Origin: Pseudomonas chlororaphis
Lineage (GTDB): Bacteria; Pseudomonadota; Gammaproteobacteria; Pseudomonadales; Pseudomonadaceae
Reading direction: 5' to 3'
DNA length: 64,000 nt
Assembly: GCF_001921865.1 (NCBI RefSeq)
Contig: NZ_MSCT01000010.1
Location: 186,001 to 250,000 of the forward strand
The notes beneath the pieces are model-generated. The model was given only the letters and a program-made list of their open reading frames with translations. It made no database searches and was not told the origin of the DNA. The position numbers and the translations under genes are program-made. The first letter of the stretch is position 1, and the number at the start of each line of letters is the position of its first letter. Below are positions 31,785-39,672 of this stretch, in pieces.

Positions 31785-34700
31785 ATGATAAAGGATGCAT
31801 CTGTTTCAATCGTGAGAATCCTGGCGCTGCATGGCCGGGGAAGTAATGGCGATGTGACGAGGATACAGTTGAAGAACCTCGGGTTGAACGAATCCGAGTA
31901 CGAGGTTGTTTACGCCAATGGTCCGCTGCCGGTCGACGCGCCGGGTCCGGGCATGGACGATCTGCAAGCGTTGATTCCCGGCCCCTGGTATTCCTGGCTG
32001 CCTTGCGCCGACGCAATGACCGGGGAGGCGCTGGCCGACGCCCTCTGTGACGCGGTCTTGCATGTCCTGGCCATTATCGAAAACCAAGGCCCGTTCGATG
32101 GCGTTTTCGGTTTCAGCCAGGGAGGGGTGGTCGCCAGCCTGGTCAATGGTCTGCCGGGTGACGAGGCCTTGATGGCGGCGTTGCAGAAACGCGCGGGCCG
32201 CTTCGTTGCGCTTCCATCGCAGAACGGGGCGATTTTTCGCGCGGCGCTCATGGCCTGCGCGGGAGCAGGGTTGCCGCTGGCCGAGCTGCGTTCGCGGGCG
32301 GGGCTGGGCCCGGTTCCGCTGTCGTCGTCTCGGAGCATTCACCTGATCGGGCGCGAAGACGCCTATAAACCCTGGTCGGAATCCCTCGCCCTTGCTCTGG
32401 ACTCCACGCAGGCAGAGGTCTTTTATCTGGCCGGTGGCCACGCCATCAACCCGTTGCCGCGGGACCACACCGAGCTCGGCGATCTCTTGCGCCGCTGCCT
32501 GGGCCGCAGCGGGAATGAGCCTGATCTCGCCCTGCCTGGGCTGGAGTGGCAGCCGTCCAGCGCTCGCAGTTCCCGCGCGGTGGCCCGCGACGTGCAAGTG
32601 GCGGCGGTCAAGCTGGATACGCAAGGTTTGCCGCAGACCATTGTCGAGATGCTGGCAGCTCAACCGGCCGACGCGCCTTTGTTGCGCCTGGCCAGGGAGC
32701 GCGACGCCCGAGTGGCGACCACTTACGGCCAGATGCTTGCGTTCTGCCAGCCCGGTGGCGACGGCGACCTGCGGCGGCTGGGTGTACAGGCCGGCGAGGT
32801 GGTTGCCTACCTCGCGCCGCCTGGAGGCAGCGCTGCGGCGGCCGTGGCGTTTCTGTCCATCGCGGCGCAGACCTGCGCCGTGCCCTTTGGCGCGACGATG
32901 AGCGAGGCCGATGCCCGCTCGGCGCTGGCGCAGTACGGGGTCAAGCACATGGTGCTGTTCGAGGACGTATCGGCCCCCGGGGTGCGCACCGCCTTCGAGG
33001 GGTATGCGCGCAGCGGCCAGGCCCGCTTGCACCACGCGTGTCAGCGCGGAACCGAGGCTCCCGGCCTGTTCCGCTACGGGCCAGCGATGGCGGGGTTCCA
33101 GGACCGGCCGGCGCTGGTCAATCCGCCGACCGCGCACTGCCTGCTGCTGCGCACCTCGGGCAGCACTTCCGTGCCCAAGGTGGTGCCGCTGCGCCAGCGC
33201 GACCTGGTCTGGAACGCCGCGATCCTGGCCGATGGCATCGGCATCGACGCCCGCGATGTGACGTACAGCGTCATGCCCCTGGACCATATCGGCGGGCTCA
33301 GCGCTTCGATCCTCTGCAGTGTCGCGGTGGGGGCCTCGATCACCTGCGAAGGCCTGTACAACCCGCAGGGGATGGTGGAAGCGCTGATGCATTCCAACCC
33401 CCAGCCGACCTGGTATTCGGCGGTGCCGACCATCCACAACGCCACGGCACGCTACCTCCAGGACGATGCGTCAACCTGCCTCGACCCGCAGGGGCGCTGG
33501 CCGGGCCACAGGCTGCGGGTGATCCGCTCGGGAGCCGCGGCGCTCAAGGAAGCGGATCGCCTGGCGCTGGAGCGGATCTACGGCTGCGAGGTCGTCGCGA
33601 CCTACAGCATGTCCGAGCAGATGCCGATTTCCCAACCGCCCAGGCACCCCACGGCAGGGGCTCGCCAGCCGGGCGCGGTGGGGGTGCCGGTGACGGCTTC
33701 CCTGGCGGTGGTCGATCCTGTCACGTTGCGGCCGCTGCCGTTCGGCACGGCAGGGGAGATCGCGATCTCGGGGCCGAGCGTGTTCACCGGCTACCTGGAC
33801 AATCCCACGGCCGACCGGCAGTCGCGTTTCCTGTTGCAGTCGCCGGAGGACGGGCGGCTGCATACCTGGTTCCTCACCGGCGACCTGGGCGAGATCGACG
33901 CCGACGGCACGCTCTGCTTGCGCGGCCGCCTCAAGGAACTGATCAAGCGCGGCGGGGAGCAGATTTCTCCGTTCGAGGTGGAAAACGCCCTGACCCAGCA
34001 TCCGTGGGTCAATACCGCCGTGTGCTTCCCCGTTCCATCGGACCTGTACGGCGAAGAGGTCGGCTGCGCATTGGTCCTGGAGCCCGCCATCGTCGGCCAG
34101 GCCAGCGAGTCGGAGGTGGCCAGGGAAATGCGCGCGTTCCTGCGGCAACAGGGCCTGGCGCCCTATAAATACCCGGCGTTCTTGAAGCAGGTCGCCGACG
34201 AGGAATTGCCCAAGACGCCCAGCCGAAAGTACCTGCGCAACGGGTTGGCACAGGTCCTGGGCCTGGCGCCCCGGCTTGCCGACAGCCCAGTGGAGCCGGC
34301 TACCGTCGCGGTCTCGCGCCAGCCGCCAACGGTGCTGGCGGAACCGGCCCAGGCCGGCCCGAAGGTGGATTGGTCGACCCTGGCCGGGTTCCGTTTCCTG
34401 CTCGCGTGCTACGTGATGTTCATGCACATCGGTTCGGAGCAGTCCTGGGCCGCCTTTGCCAACCTGCGCCAGTTTCCCTGGCATGTGCATGCCTTTTTCG
34501 TGGTCGCGGGGTTCTCGCTGGCGGTCTTCATGCCGGCCCTGATCACGCGCAAGGCGGCGTTCTTCTGGGCGCGCGTCTCGGCGATGTATCCGCTGTATGC
34601 CGTGGCCTTGCTCTTCGCGCTGATCAATCTGTTGCCCCATTGCCAGCCCTCGACGTTCTCGGCGTTCTTCCACTGGAATGCGCAACCGGGCGACGCCGAT

Positions 34701-36050
34701 CGATGGTTTTGCGAGGGAACCCCGCTCTTGCCGGATTCGTGGCTGGCCAACCTGCTGTCGACGGTGGCGGTGTACCTGGCGGGGTTGTCGGCCACGCCGT
34801 TGTGGGGCGCCTCCTGGTTCATGGGGTTCTACCTGTGGTTCATCTCGATGTACTTCCAGTGCCTGGTGGTGTTCCCGGTCCTCTATAACGCGCTGTACAA
34901 GAGCCGCGGCAACACCCGGCGCCTGCTGTGGCTGACCGCCGCGGGCCTGGTGCTGAACGTATTGATCTTGCTGGGCTTCTGGTACGGCTACGCGGCCGAC
35001 GCCACGGGCCATGGCTTCTTCGACCTGCTGACGGGCGAGTGGCTGGCCCCCGACGCGGCGCGGATGGCGGCGGCCGACCGGGACAATGCGGTGATGCTCG
35101 GCTTCTACCTGTTCGCGCCGTTCTGGATGGTGTACTTCGTCCTCGGCATGTGCGTCGCGTTCCTGTACGACGCCATCCGGCCTGCGGAGCAAGGTCGCGC
35201 CTACCGGTGGGGATACGTGGCGGATGCCATTACCTTGCTGGTCATTGCCTTCAGCGCGGCCCATGTTCTGCAGGGGTACATTCCCCATGGTGCCGCGGTC
35301 GCCCAGGACACCTTCTTCCTGCGCCCCTCGGCGGCCGACAGCGTTGCCGACCCGGGCATCGTCCACCGGATCTGGGACGAAATAAACTCGCGACTGTTCG
35401 CGCCCATCACACTGCTCTGGGTGTTTGCCCTGAGCACCGGACAGGGCCTCACCGCAAGAATCCTGCGGCTCAACCCGATCTCCCAGACCCTGGCGCCCAC
35501 GGCCTATGCCTGCTTCCTGTTTCACCAGGTCGTCGGCCAGTGGTACTACGCGGCGACGCGCCACGGCGAATGGTGGAACTGGTGGAGCTACCGCAAGGAC
35601 TTCTACTGGTTCAGCCCGCAACCGGTTCCCGTGGAGTGGTACGAGTACTTCTACGTGGTCGGGCTGGTGGTGATATTCGCCAAGCTGGTGCAGCCCCTCG
35701 AACAGCTGGCCAGGCGCGGTTTCGCCCTGGCGCTTGGGGCCCTGCAGAAGGCGAAGCCTGTGGCCGCGCTGCCCGAGGACACGCTGGGTGCGATACTGCA
35801 GATCGTCCAGCGGAGCACGGGCCTGGAGGCCAGGGCCGAGTGGAGTCTTGAAGAGTGCGGCCTGGCGTCGCTGGGCGTGGTCCAGTTCACCAACACGCTG
35901 CGGGCGCAGTTCTCCACGTCCGGTTGCATGCTCGTCTTGTCGGTGGCGAAGATCATGTCCGCCGGCGACATCCGCGAGATTGCCGCGATCGTCGAGGCCG
36001 CCAGGGACGAGGCCAGGCAGCCTCAAGACCGGGCGCTGCAGATGACGTGA
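31785..36050 (+). CDS. Four-domain fusion: FSH-type hydrolase, AMP-forming ligase, acyltransferase-3, carrier protein
   Basis: Residue numbers count from an upstream ATG at 31755; the ATG at 31785 (residue 11) is preferred because GAAAGGA lies before it. (1) About 20-260: FSH1/OVCA2-like alpha/beta hydrolase with LALHGRGSN, nucleophile motif GFSQGG (Ser121) and likely Asp202 and His229. (2) About 290-840: ANL adenylate ligase with TSGSTSVPK (Lys475), YSMSEQ (617), TGD (708), GRLKELIKRGGEQ and PKTPSRK with the putative catalytic Lys825. (3) About 870-1310: polytopic acyltransferase-3 (OafA-like) domain beginning GFRFLLACYVMFMHIG. (4) About 1345-1425: carrier domain with CGLASLGVVQF, Ser1372 for the pantetheine arm but Ala replacing the usual preceding Asp. 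It may activate an acyl or amino acid, load the carrier, transfer it across or at the inner membrane, and hydrolyse or edit with the FSH domain. The substrate is unknown. Confidence 0.85.
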   Translation: MIKDASVSIVRILALHGRGSNGDVTRIQLKNLGLNESEYEVVYANGPLPVDAPGPGMDDLQALIPGPWYSWLPCADAMTGEALADALCDAVLHVLAIIENQGPFDGVFGFSQGGVVASLVNGLPGDEALMAALQKRAGRFVALPSQNGAIFRAALMACAGAGLPLAELRSRAGLGPVPLSSSRSIHLIGREDAYKPWSESLALALDSTQAEVFYLAGGHAINPLPRDHTELGDLLRRCLGRSGNEPDLALPGLEWQPSSARSSRAVARDVQVAAVKLDTQGLPQTIVEMLAAQPADAPLLRLARERDARVATTYGQMLAFCQPGGDGDLRRLGVQAGEVVAYLAPPGGSAAAAVAFLSIAAQTCAVPFGATMSEADARSALAQYGVKHMVLFEDVSAPGVRTAFEGYARSGQARLHHACQRGTEAPGLFRYGPAMAGFQDRPALVNPPTAHCLLLRTSGSTSVPKVVPLRQRDLVWNAAILADGIGIDARDVTYSVMPLDHIGGLSASILCSVAVGASITCEGLYNPQGMVEALMHSNPQPTWYSAVPTIHNATARYLQDDASTCLDPQGRWPGHRLRVIRSGAAALKEADRLALERIYGCEVVATYSMSEQMPISQPPRHPTAGARQPGAVGVPVTASLAVVDPVTLRPLPFGTAGEIAISGPSVFTGYLDNPTADRQSRFLLQSPEDGRLHTWFLTGDLGEIDADGTLCLRGRLKELIKRGGEQISPFEVENALTQHPWVNTAVCFPVPSDLYGEEVGCALVLEPAIVGQASESEVAREMRAFLRQQGLAPYKYPAFLKQVADEELPKTPSRKYLRNGLAQVLGLAPRLADSPVEPATVAVSRQPPTVLAEPAQAGPKVDWSTLAGFRFLLACYVMFMHIGSEQSWAAFANLRQFPWHVHAFFVVAGFSLAVFMPALITRKAAFFWARVSAMYPLYAVALLFALINLLPHCQPSTFSAFFHWNAQPGDADRWFCEGTPLLPDSWLANLLSTVAVYLAGLSATPLWGASWFMGFYLWFISMYFQCLVVFPVLYNALYKSRGNTRRLLWLTAAGLVLNVLILLGFWYGYAADATGHGFFDLLTGEWLAPDAARMAAADRDNAVMLGFYLFAPFWMVYFVLGMCVAFLYDAIRPAEQGRAYRWGYVADAITLLVIAFSAAHVLQGYIPHGAAVAQDTFFLRPSAADSVADPGIVHRIWDEINSRLFAPITLLWVFALSTGQGLTARILRLNPISQTLAPTAYACFLFHQVVGQWYYAATRHGEWWNWWSYRKDFYWFSPQPVPVEWYEYFYVVGLVVIFAKLVQPLEQLARRGFALALGALQKAKPVAALPEDTLGAILQIVQRSTGLEARAEWSLEECGLASLGVVQFTNTLRAQFSTSGCMLVLSVAKIMSAGDIREIAAIVEAARDEARQPQDRALQMT

Positions 36051-36132
36051 GCGCGGGGCGGCCTTTGCCTTTGTGCGGGGCAAAGGCTGCTCCACAACCC
36101 CTGGTAACGCTGACGATCAGCGTGTGCGCGCA

Positions 36133-36960
36133 ATGGCCTTGGTGATGGGTGAGTCGATGCGGGAAATCATAAGTCGGGTGAAAGAGGCGTTGCGGGCAGA
36201 CCGGCCCTTGCCGTTCGCCGCGTACATATCGTTAAAGGAACAACGCATTTTGAATGCGCCGATCGCCAAGCCGCTGCTGATTGTGGTGCTGGCGGGCGTC
36301 AAGCAATTGGGGCGCGACGACGAGATCGTCTGCCCGACAGGCAGCTTCCTGTTCTTGTCCAACACCTCCAGCATCGATATGCGCAACATCCCGGGCGAGG
36401 AGTATTTCGCGGTGTTGATCGAGTTTGAATTCGCCGATTTCGACCAGTTCAAGCACCCCAGGACCAGCGACAAACGCTACGTTCAAGGCGTGCTGGACGA
36501 AGCCTTGGCGAAAACCCTGAAGCAGTACGTCGAATGGTCGGTGTTCGCGCCTCGGGAACTGTGGAGCTTTCGCCGCAAGGAGCTGCTCCAGCTGATCTAC
36601 CTGTCCGGGCATGCCGAGGTCGCCAGCATCGTCGGCCATCCCAGCCTCAGCCATCAACTGCACGACATCATCAGCGAGCAGATTGCCGGCCACTGGAGCG
36701 TCGAACGCCTGACCGAAACGTTGGCGGTCAGCGAATCCACGTTGCGGCGCAAACTGAAAGCCGAAGGGACCACGGTCAAGTCGCTGGTGGACCGGGCCAA
36801 GCTGGGCCACGGCCTGTTCCTGGTGCAAATGACCCTGGAACCGATCGGGCGCATTGCCGAGCGTTGCGGGTATCAGTCGCAGTCGCGGTTTACCGACAAG
36901 TTCAAGCAGCTGTTCGGCATCACTCCGAGCGAACTGAGGAAGACCCGGATTCCCGACTAG
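36133..36960 (+). CDS. AraC-family transcriptional regulator next to the multidomain enzyme
   Basis: A roughly 275-residue regulator. The N-terminal half looks like the small AraC sensor domain (LLIVVLAGVKQLG, GSFLFLSNTSSIDMRNIPG, EYFAVLIEFEF). The C-terminal half has the two AraC helix-turn-helix units (WSVERLTETLAVSESTLRRK and IGRIAERCGYQSQSRFTDKF) and ends PSELRKTRIPD. It begins about 80 nt after the enzyme gene on the same strand and probably controls it. The start is uncertain: GTG at 36073 and ATGs at 36133, 36145 and 36157 are all in frame; 36157 has GGGTGAG upstream. It is not part of the recalled P. aeruginosa locus. Confidence 0.88.
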   Translation: MALVMGESMREIISRVKEALRADRPLPFAAYISLKEQRILNAPIAKPLLIVVLAGVKQLGRDDEIVCPTGSFLFLSNTSSIDMRNIPGEEYFAVLIEFEFADFDQFKHPRTSDKRYVQGVLDEALAKTLKQYVEWSVFAPRELWSFRRKELLQLIYLSGHAEVASIVGHPSLSHQLHDIISEQIAGHWSVERLTETLAVSESTLRRKLKAEGTTVKSLVDRAKLGHGLFLVQMTLEPIGRIAERCGYQSQSRFTDKFKQLFGITPSELRKTRIPD

Positions 36961-37183
36961 CTTGCGGCCCGGCCCTGTCGGGCTTTGCCTTCCCGGAGCC
37001 GACGCCGCTCGCCATTCCTGCGTTCAACCTCCCTTCGAGCGCTACCCATCCGGTCGTTCCCAGGCCGCCCGTCGGCGAGTTGGGGATGGGCGCCGCCTGC
37101 CTGCCTTTGCGCAAACCCTTGCCGCGCCGCCCCGGACGCTTGCGGCGCCGCCTTCGTCGACCTGCCGGCCGCGCCCCTGGCGA
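36961..37183. other. Intergenic stretch without recognisable features
   Basis: Between the AraC gene and the phdA upstream element I see GC-rich sequence with short open frames lacking ribosome sites and family resemblance. No terminator with a T-run is visible. Confidence 0.5.
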
Positions 37184-37210
37184 ATGAAGCTTTTGTGACA
37201 AAAGTTCGGT
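37184..37210 (-). promoter_or_regulatory. 27-bp element upstream of phdA, inverted Pho-box candidate
   Basis: It matches the pdtA element (17280-17306) at 23 of 27 positions. On the minus strand it reads TTGTCAC-AAAA-GCTTCAT, again 7-4-7. It lies 95 nt before the phdA start and is the likely regulatory site for the phdA-pdtB-exbB operon. Confidence 0.5.
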
Positions 37211-37304
37211 AGCACTTCGCCAGTCCCGTCATGGAGGTGTGACGTGCTTGAGGGGGCCTTCGGGCCACTTTTCTGAGCCGAGGCGGGACGCCGGGAGTGA
37301 GGTT

Positions 37305-37916
37305 ATGGGGACTATGGAACGCTACGCGAAAGTGGGCATGCAGGAGCTGGACCAGCGGCTGTCGAAGATCGTCGAGGCCGCGCGCAAGAAGCCGGTGTCG
37401 GTCTATCGCTACGGCGCGCCGTGGGTCTGGATCGTTTCCCAGGATGACTGGCAGGGCGCCTTGAAGGAGGTGTCGAGCTACATCCCGCCTGGCCATTCGC
37501 TGGTGTTGCTGCGTCCGCAGATCGACGCCTTGCTCGACCAGCACCGCGACCTTCTCCAGGGCCTGGACCGCGAGGCCGGCATGCTCATCGCGCCGCGCAC
37601 GGTGATGCACATCCTGCTGTTGCAGCTCCTGTATTCGGTGCCCGGCGAGCAGCAACTGTACGAGCAGCTCAATTACAACCTGCTGTTCCGCTGGTTCGTC
37701 GGCCTGGACCTGAACCAGAAGGTCTGGAGCCTCGGCGTGCTGAGCCGCGATATCGCCACGCTGCTGAACGATACGCTGGCGGTGCAGTTGATCCAGAAAA
37801 TCATCGGCGAGGTGTTTTGCGGCGCCTTGCTGCACATGCCCGAGTTCTCGCTGAACTTCGCGCTGTTGCACAGCTGGCTGGCCAAGCACGCCACGCCATC
37901 GACCTTGAGCAATTGA
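37305..37916 (+). CDS. phdA: PhdA, Phd/YefM-like N-terminal domain with long C-terminal region
   Basis: A 203-residue protein. The first 50-60 residues (VGMQELDQRLSKIVEAARKK, VSVYRYGAPWVWIVSQDDW) look like the Phd/YefM antitoxin fold, but no toxin gene is adjacent. The rest is a helical region without a family I recognise. The P. aeruginosa gene at this position is named PhdA (prevent-host-death) and has been linked to phage-mediated lysis in biofilms. The start was set at the ATG at 37305 after AGTGAGG; the ATG at 37314 is an alternative. It is the first gene of the run leading to pdtB. Confidence 0.78.
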   Translation: MGTMERYAKVGMQELDQRLSKIVEAARKKPVSVYRYGAPWVWIVSQDDWQGALKEVSSYIPPGHSLVLLRPQIDALLDQHRDLLQGLDREAGMLIAPRTVMHILLLQLLYSVPGEQQLYEQLNYNLLFRWFVGLDLNQKVWSLGVLSRDIATLLNDTLAVQLIQKIIGEVFCGALLHMPEFSLNFALLHSWLAKHATPSTLSN

Positions 37917-37990
37917 AACGGCCAAACGCCGTACAGACGGCGACGGCGCGTTCGACGCGGTTGGACATTCTTGGAAATCTAGGGGGCGGT

Positions 37991-39652
37991 GTGGAGCAAC
38001 TGTTCAAGACAGGGCGGCCGGTGTCGACCAGGCGCTGGCTGCCGGTGTGCGGCTGGCTGGCGCTGCTGGTGGCGAGCCAGCCGGTGTTGGCCGAGGAGGG
38101 CGGCCCGGCGGCAGGCGGCGCGGTCGAAGGGGGCGCGGCGCAAGACGCGGCAGCGCCCGCGCGGCTGGTGGACGTGAATGAGTACTTCGTGCGCGGCAAT
38201 ACCGTGCTCGATGCCCGGGCCATCGAAGAGGCGGTGTATCCCTTTCTCGGCCCGCAGAAAGCCCTGAGCGATATCGAGGGCGCCCGCGACGCCTTGCAGA
38301 AGGTCTACCAGGCCCGCGGTTACCAGTCGGTGTTCGTCGAGCTGCCTGAGCAGAAGGTCGAGGACGGCATCGTCTACCTGCAAATCAGCGAGACCAAGGT
38401 CGGCCGGGTGCGGGTGGTCGGCGCCAAGCATTATTCGCCGGTGGAGATCCGCGACGAGGTGCCGGCGCTCAAGGAAGGCGAGGTGCCGGACTTCGCCAAG
38501 GTCCAGGGCCAGCTGGCGGGGCTGAACAAGACGCCCGGGCGCCAGGTCATGCCGCTGGTCCGCGAAGGCCAGCGCCCCGGCACCATGGACGTCGACCTGC
38601 AGGTGGAAGACCAGAACCCCTGGCAGGCGAGCGTCGGCCTGAACAACGACTACAGCGCCGACACCAAGCACCTGCGGGCGGTCACCAGCCTGGGCTACAA
38701 CAACCTGTGGCAACTGGGCCACAGCATTTCCCTGACCTATTTCACCGCCCCCGAGGACCAGGACAACGCCAAGGTCTGGTCCGGTTCCTACACCGCGCCG
38801 CTGAACGAGCGCTGGAGCCTGCAGTTCGCCGGCTACCAGTCCGACAGCAACGTCGCCACCATCGGCGGCAGCAACGTGCTGGGCAAGGGCCATTCCTACG
38901 GCCTGTCGCTGATCTACAGCCTGCCGGCCAACGGCAACTGGGCCAACTCGTTTTCCGTCGGTGTCGACTTCAAGGACTTCGAGGAAGAGCTGACCCTGGG
39001 CGGCGAGCGCGACACGGTGCCGCTCAAGTACGCGCCGTTCACCTTCGCCTACAACGGTTTCCGCTACACCGAGACCTCCCAGCTGGGCCTCGGCCTGAGC
39101 CTGGTGGCGGGCACCCGCAGTCTGTTCGGCTACGGCAGCTCGGATGAAGACTTCGACTACAAGCGTTATCGCGCCGACCCCAGTTTCGCGGTGCTCAAGG
39201 GCGACGCGAATTACACCTACACCTTCGCCAACGACTGGCAGAGCGCGACCAAGGCCACGTTCCAGCTGGCCTCGGGGCCGCTGGTGTCCAACGAGCAGTT
39301 CGCCGCCGGCGGCGCCACCTCGGTGCGCGGCTACCTGGCCGCCGAGCGCACCAGCGACGACGGCTACCTGCTGTCCCAGGAGCTGCGCACGCCGTCCCTG
39401 GCCAAGTACCTGGGCGGCTATGTCAACGAGTGGCGCTTCTACGCCTTCGCCGAAGGCGCGCGGATGTCCCTGCGCGACGAGCTGCCCGACCAGGAGGCCG
39501 ACTACAGCCTGGCCAGCGTCGGCCTGGGCACTCGCGCCAGCTTGAGCAAATGGCTTTCCGGCAGCCTGGACTGGGGTTACCCGCTGCTTGACGGACCGAA
39601 CACCCAGAAACAGGACTCGCGCGTGCACTTCAGCGTGCAGGCGACGTTTTGA
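37991..39652 (+). CDS. pdtB: Two-partner-secretion outer-membrane transporter PdtB (TpsB)
   Basis: A 553-residue Omp85-superfamily transporter that exports PdtA. It has a signal peptide (WLPVCGWLALLVASQPVLA), an Ala/Gly-rich linker, two POTRA domains (NEYFVRGNTVLDARAIEEAV; VGRVRVVGAKHYSPVEI) and a 16-strand barrel. The conserved loop-6 motif is visible as SVRGYLAAE, and a terminal beta strand ends in Phe (VHFSVQATF). The GTG start at 37991 is chosen because AGGGGGCG precedes it and the signal peptide follows; the frame is open further upstream across the end of phdA, but that part has no signal-peptide logic. It is separated from pdtA by about 8 kb of accessory genes. Confidence 0.93.
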   Translation: MEQLFKTGRPVSTRRWLPVCGWLALLVASQPVLAEEGGPAAGGAVEGGAAQDAAAPARLVDVNEYFVRGNTVLDARAIEEAVYPFLGPQKALSDIEGARDALQKVYQARGYQSVFVELPEQKVEDGIVYLQISETKVGRVRVVGAKHYSPVEIRDEVPALKEGEVPDFAKVQGQLAGLNKTPGRQVMPLVREGQRPGTMDVDLQVEDQNPWQASVGLNNDYSADTKHLRAVTSLGYNNLWQLGHSISLTYFTAPEDQDNAKVWSGSYTAPLNERWSLQFAGYQSDSNVATIGGSNVLGKGHSYGLSLIYSLPANGNWANSFSVGVDFKDFEEELTLGGERDTVPLKYAPFTFAYNGFRYTETSQLGLGLSLVAGTRSLFGYGSSDEDFDYKRYRADPSFAVLKGDANYTYTFANDWQSATKATFQLASGPLVSNEQFAAGGATSVRGYLAAERTSDDGYLLSQELRTPSLAKYLGGYVNEWRFYAFAEGARMSLRDELPDQEADYSLASVGLGTRASLSKWLSGSLDWGYPLLDGPNTQKQDSRVHFSVQATF

Positions 39653-39672
39653 TCCTTCACGGAGTAACTTTC

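Noticed and set aside
37817..37990. Upstream extension of pdtB overlapping phdA
   Set aside because: The frame is open, but a signal peptide begins only after the GTG at 37991, which has its own ribosome site.
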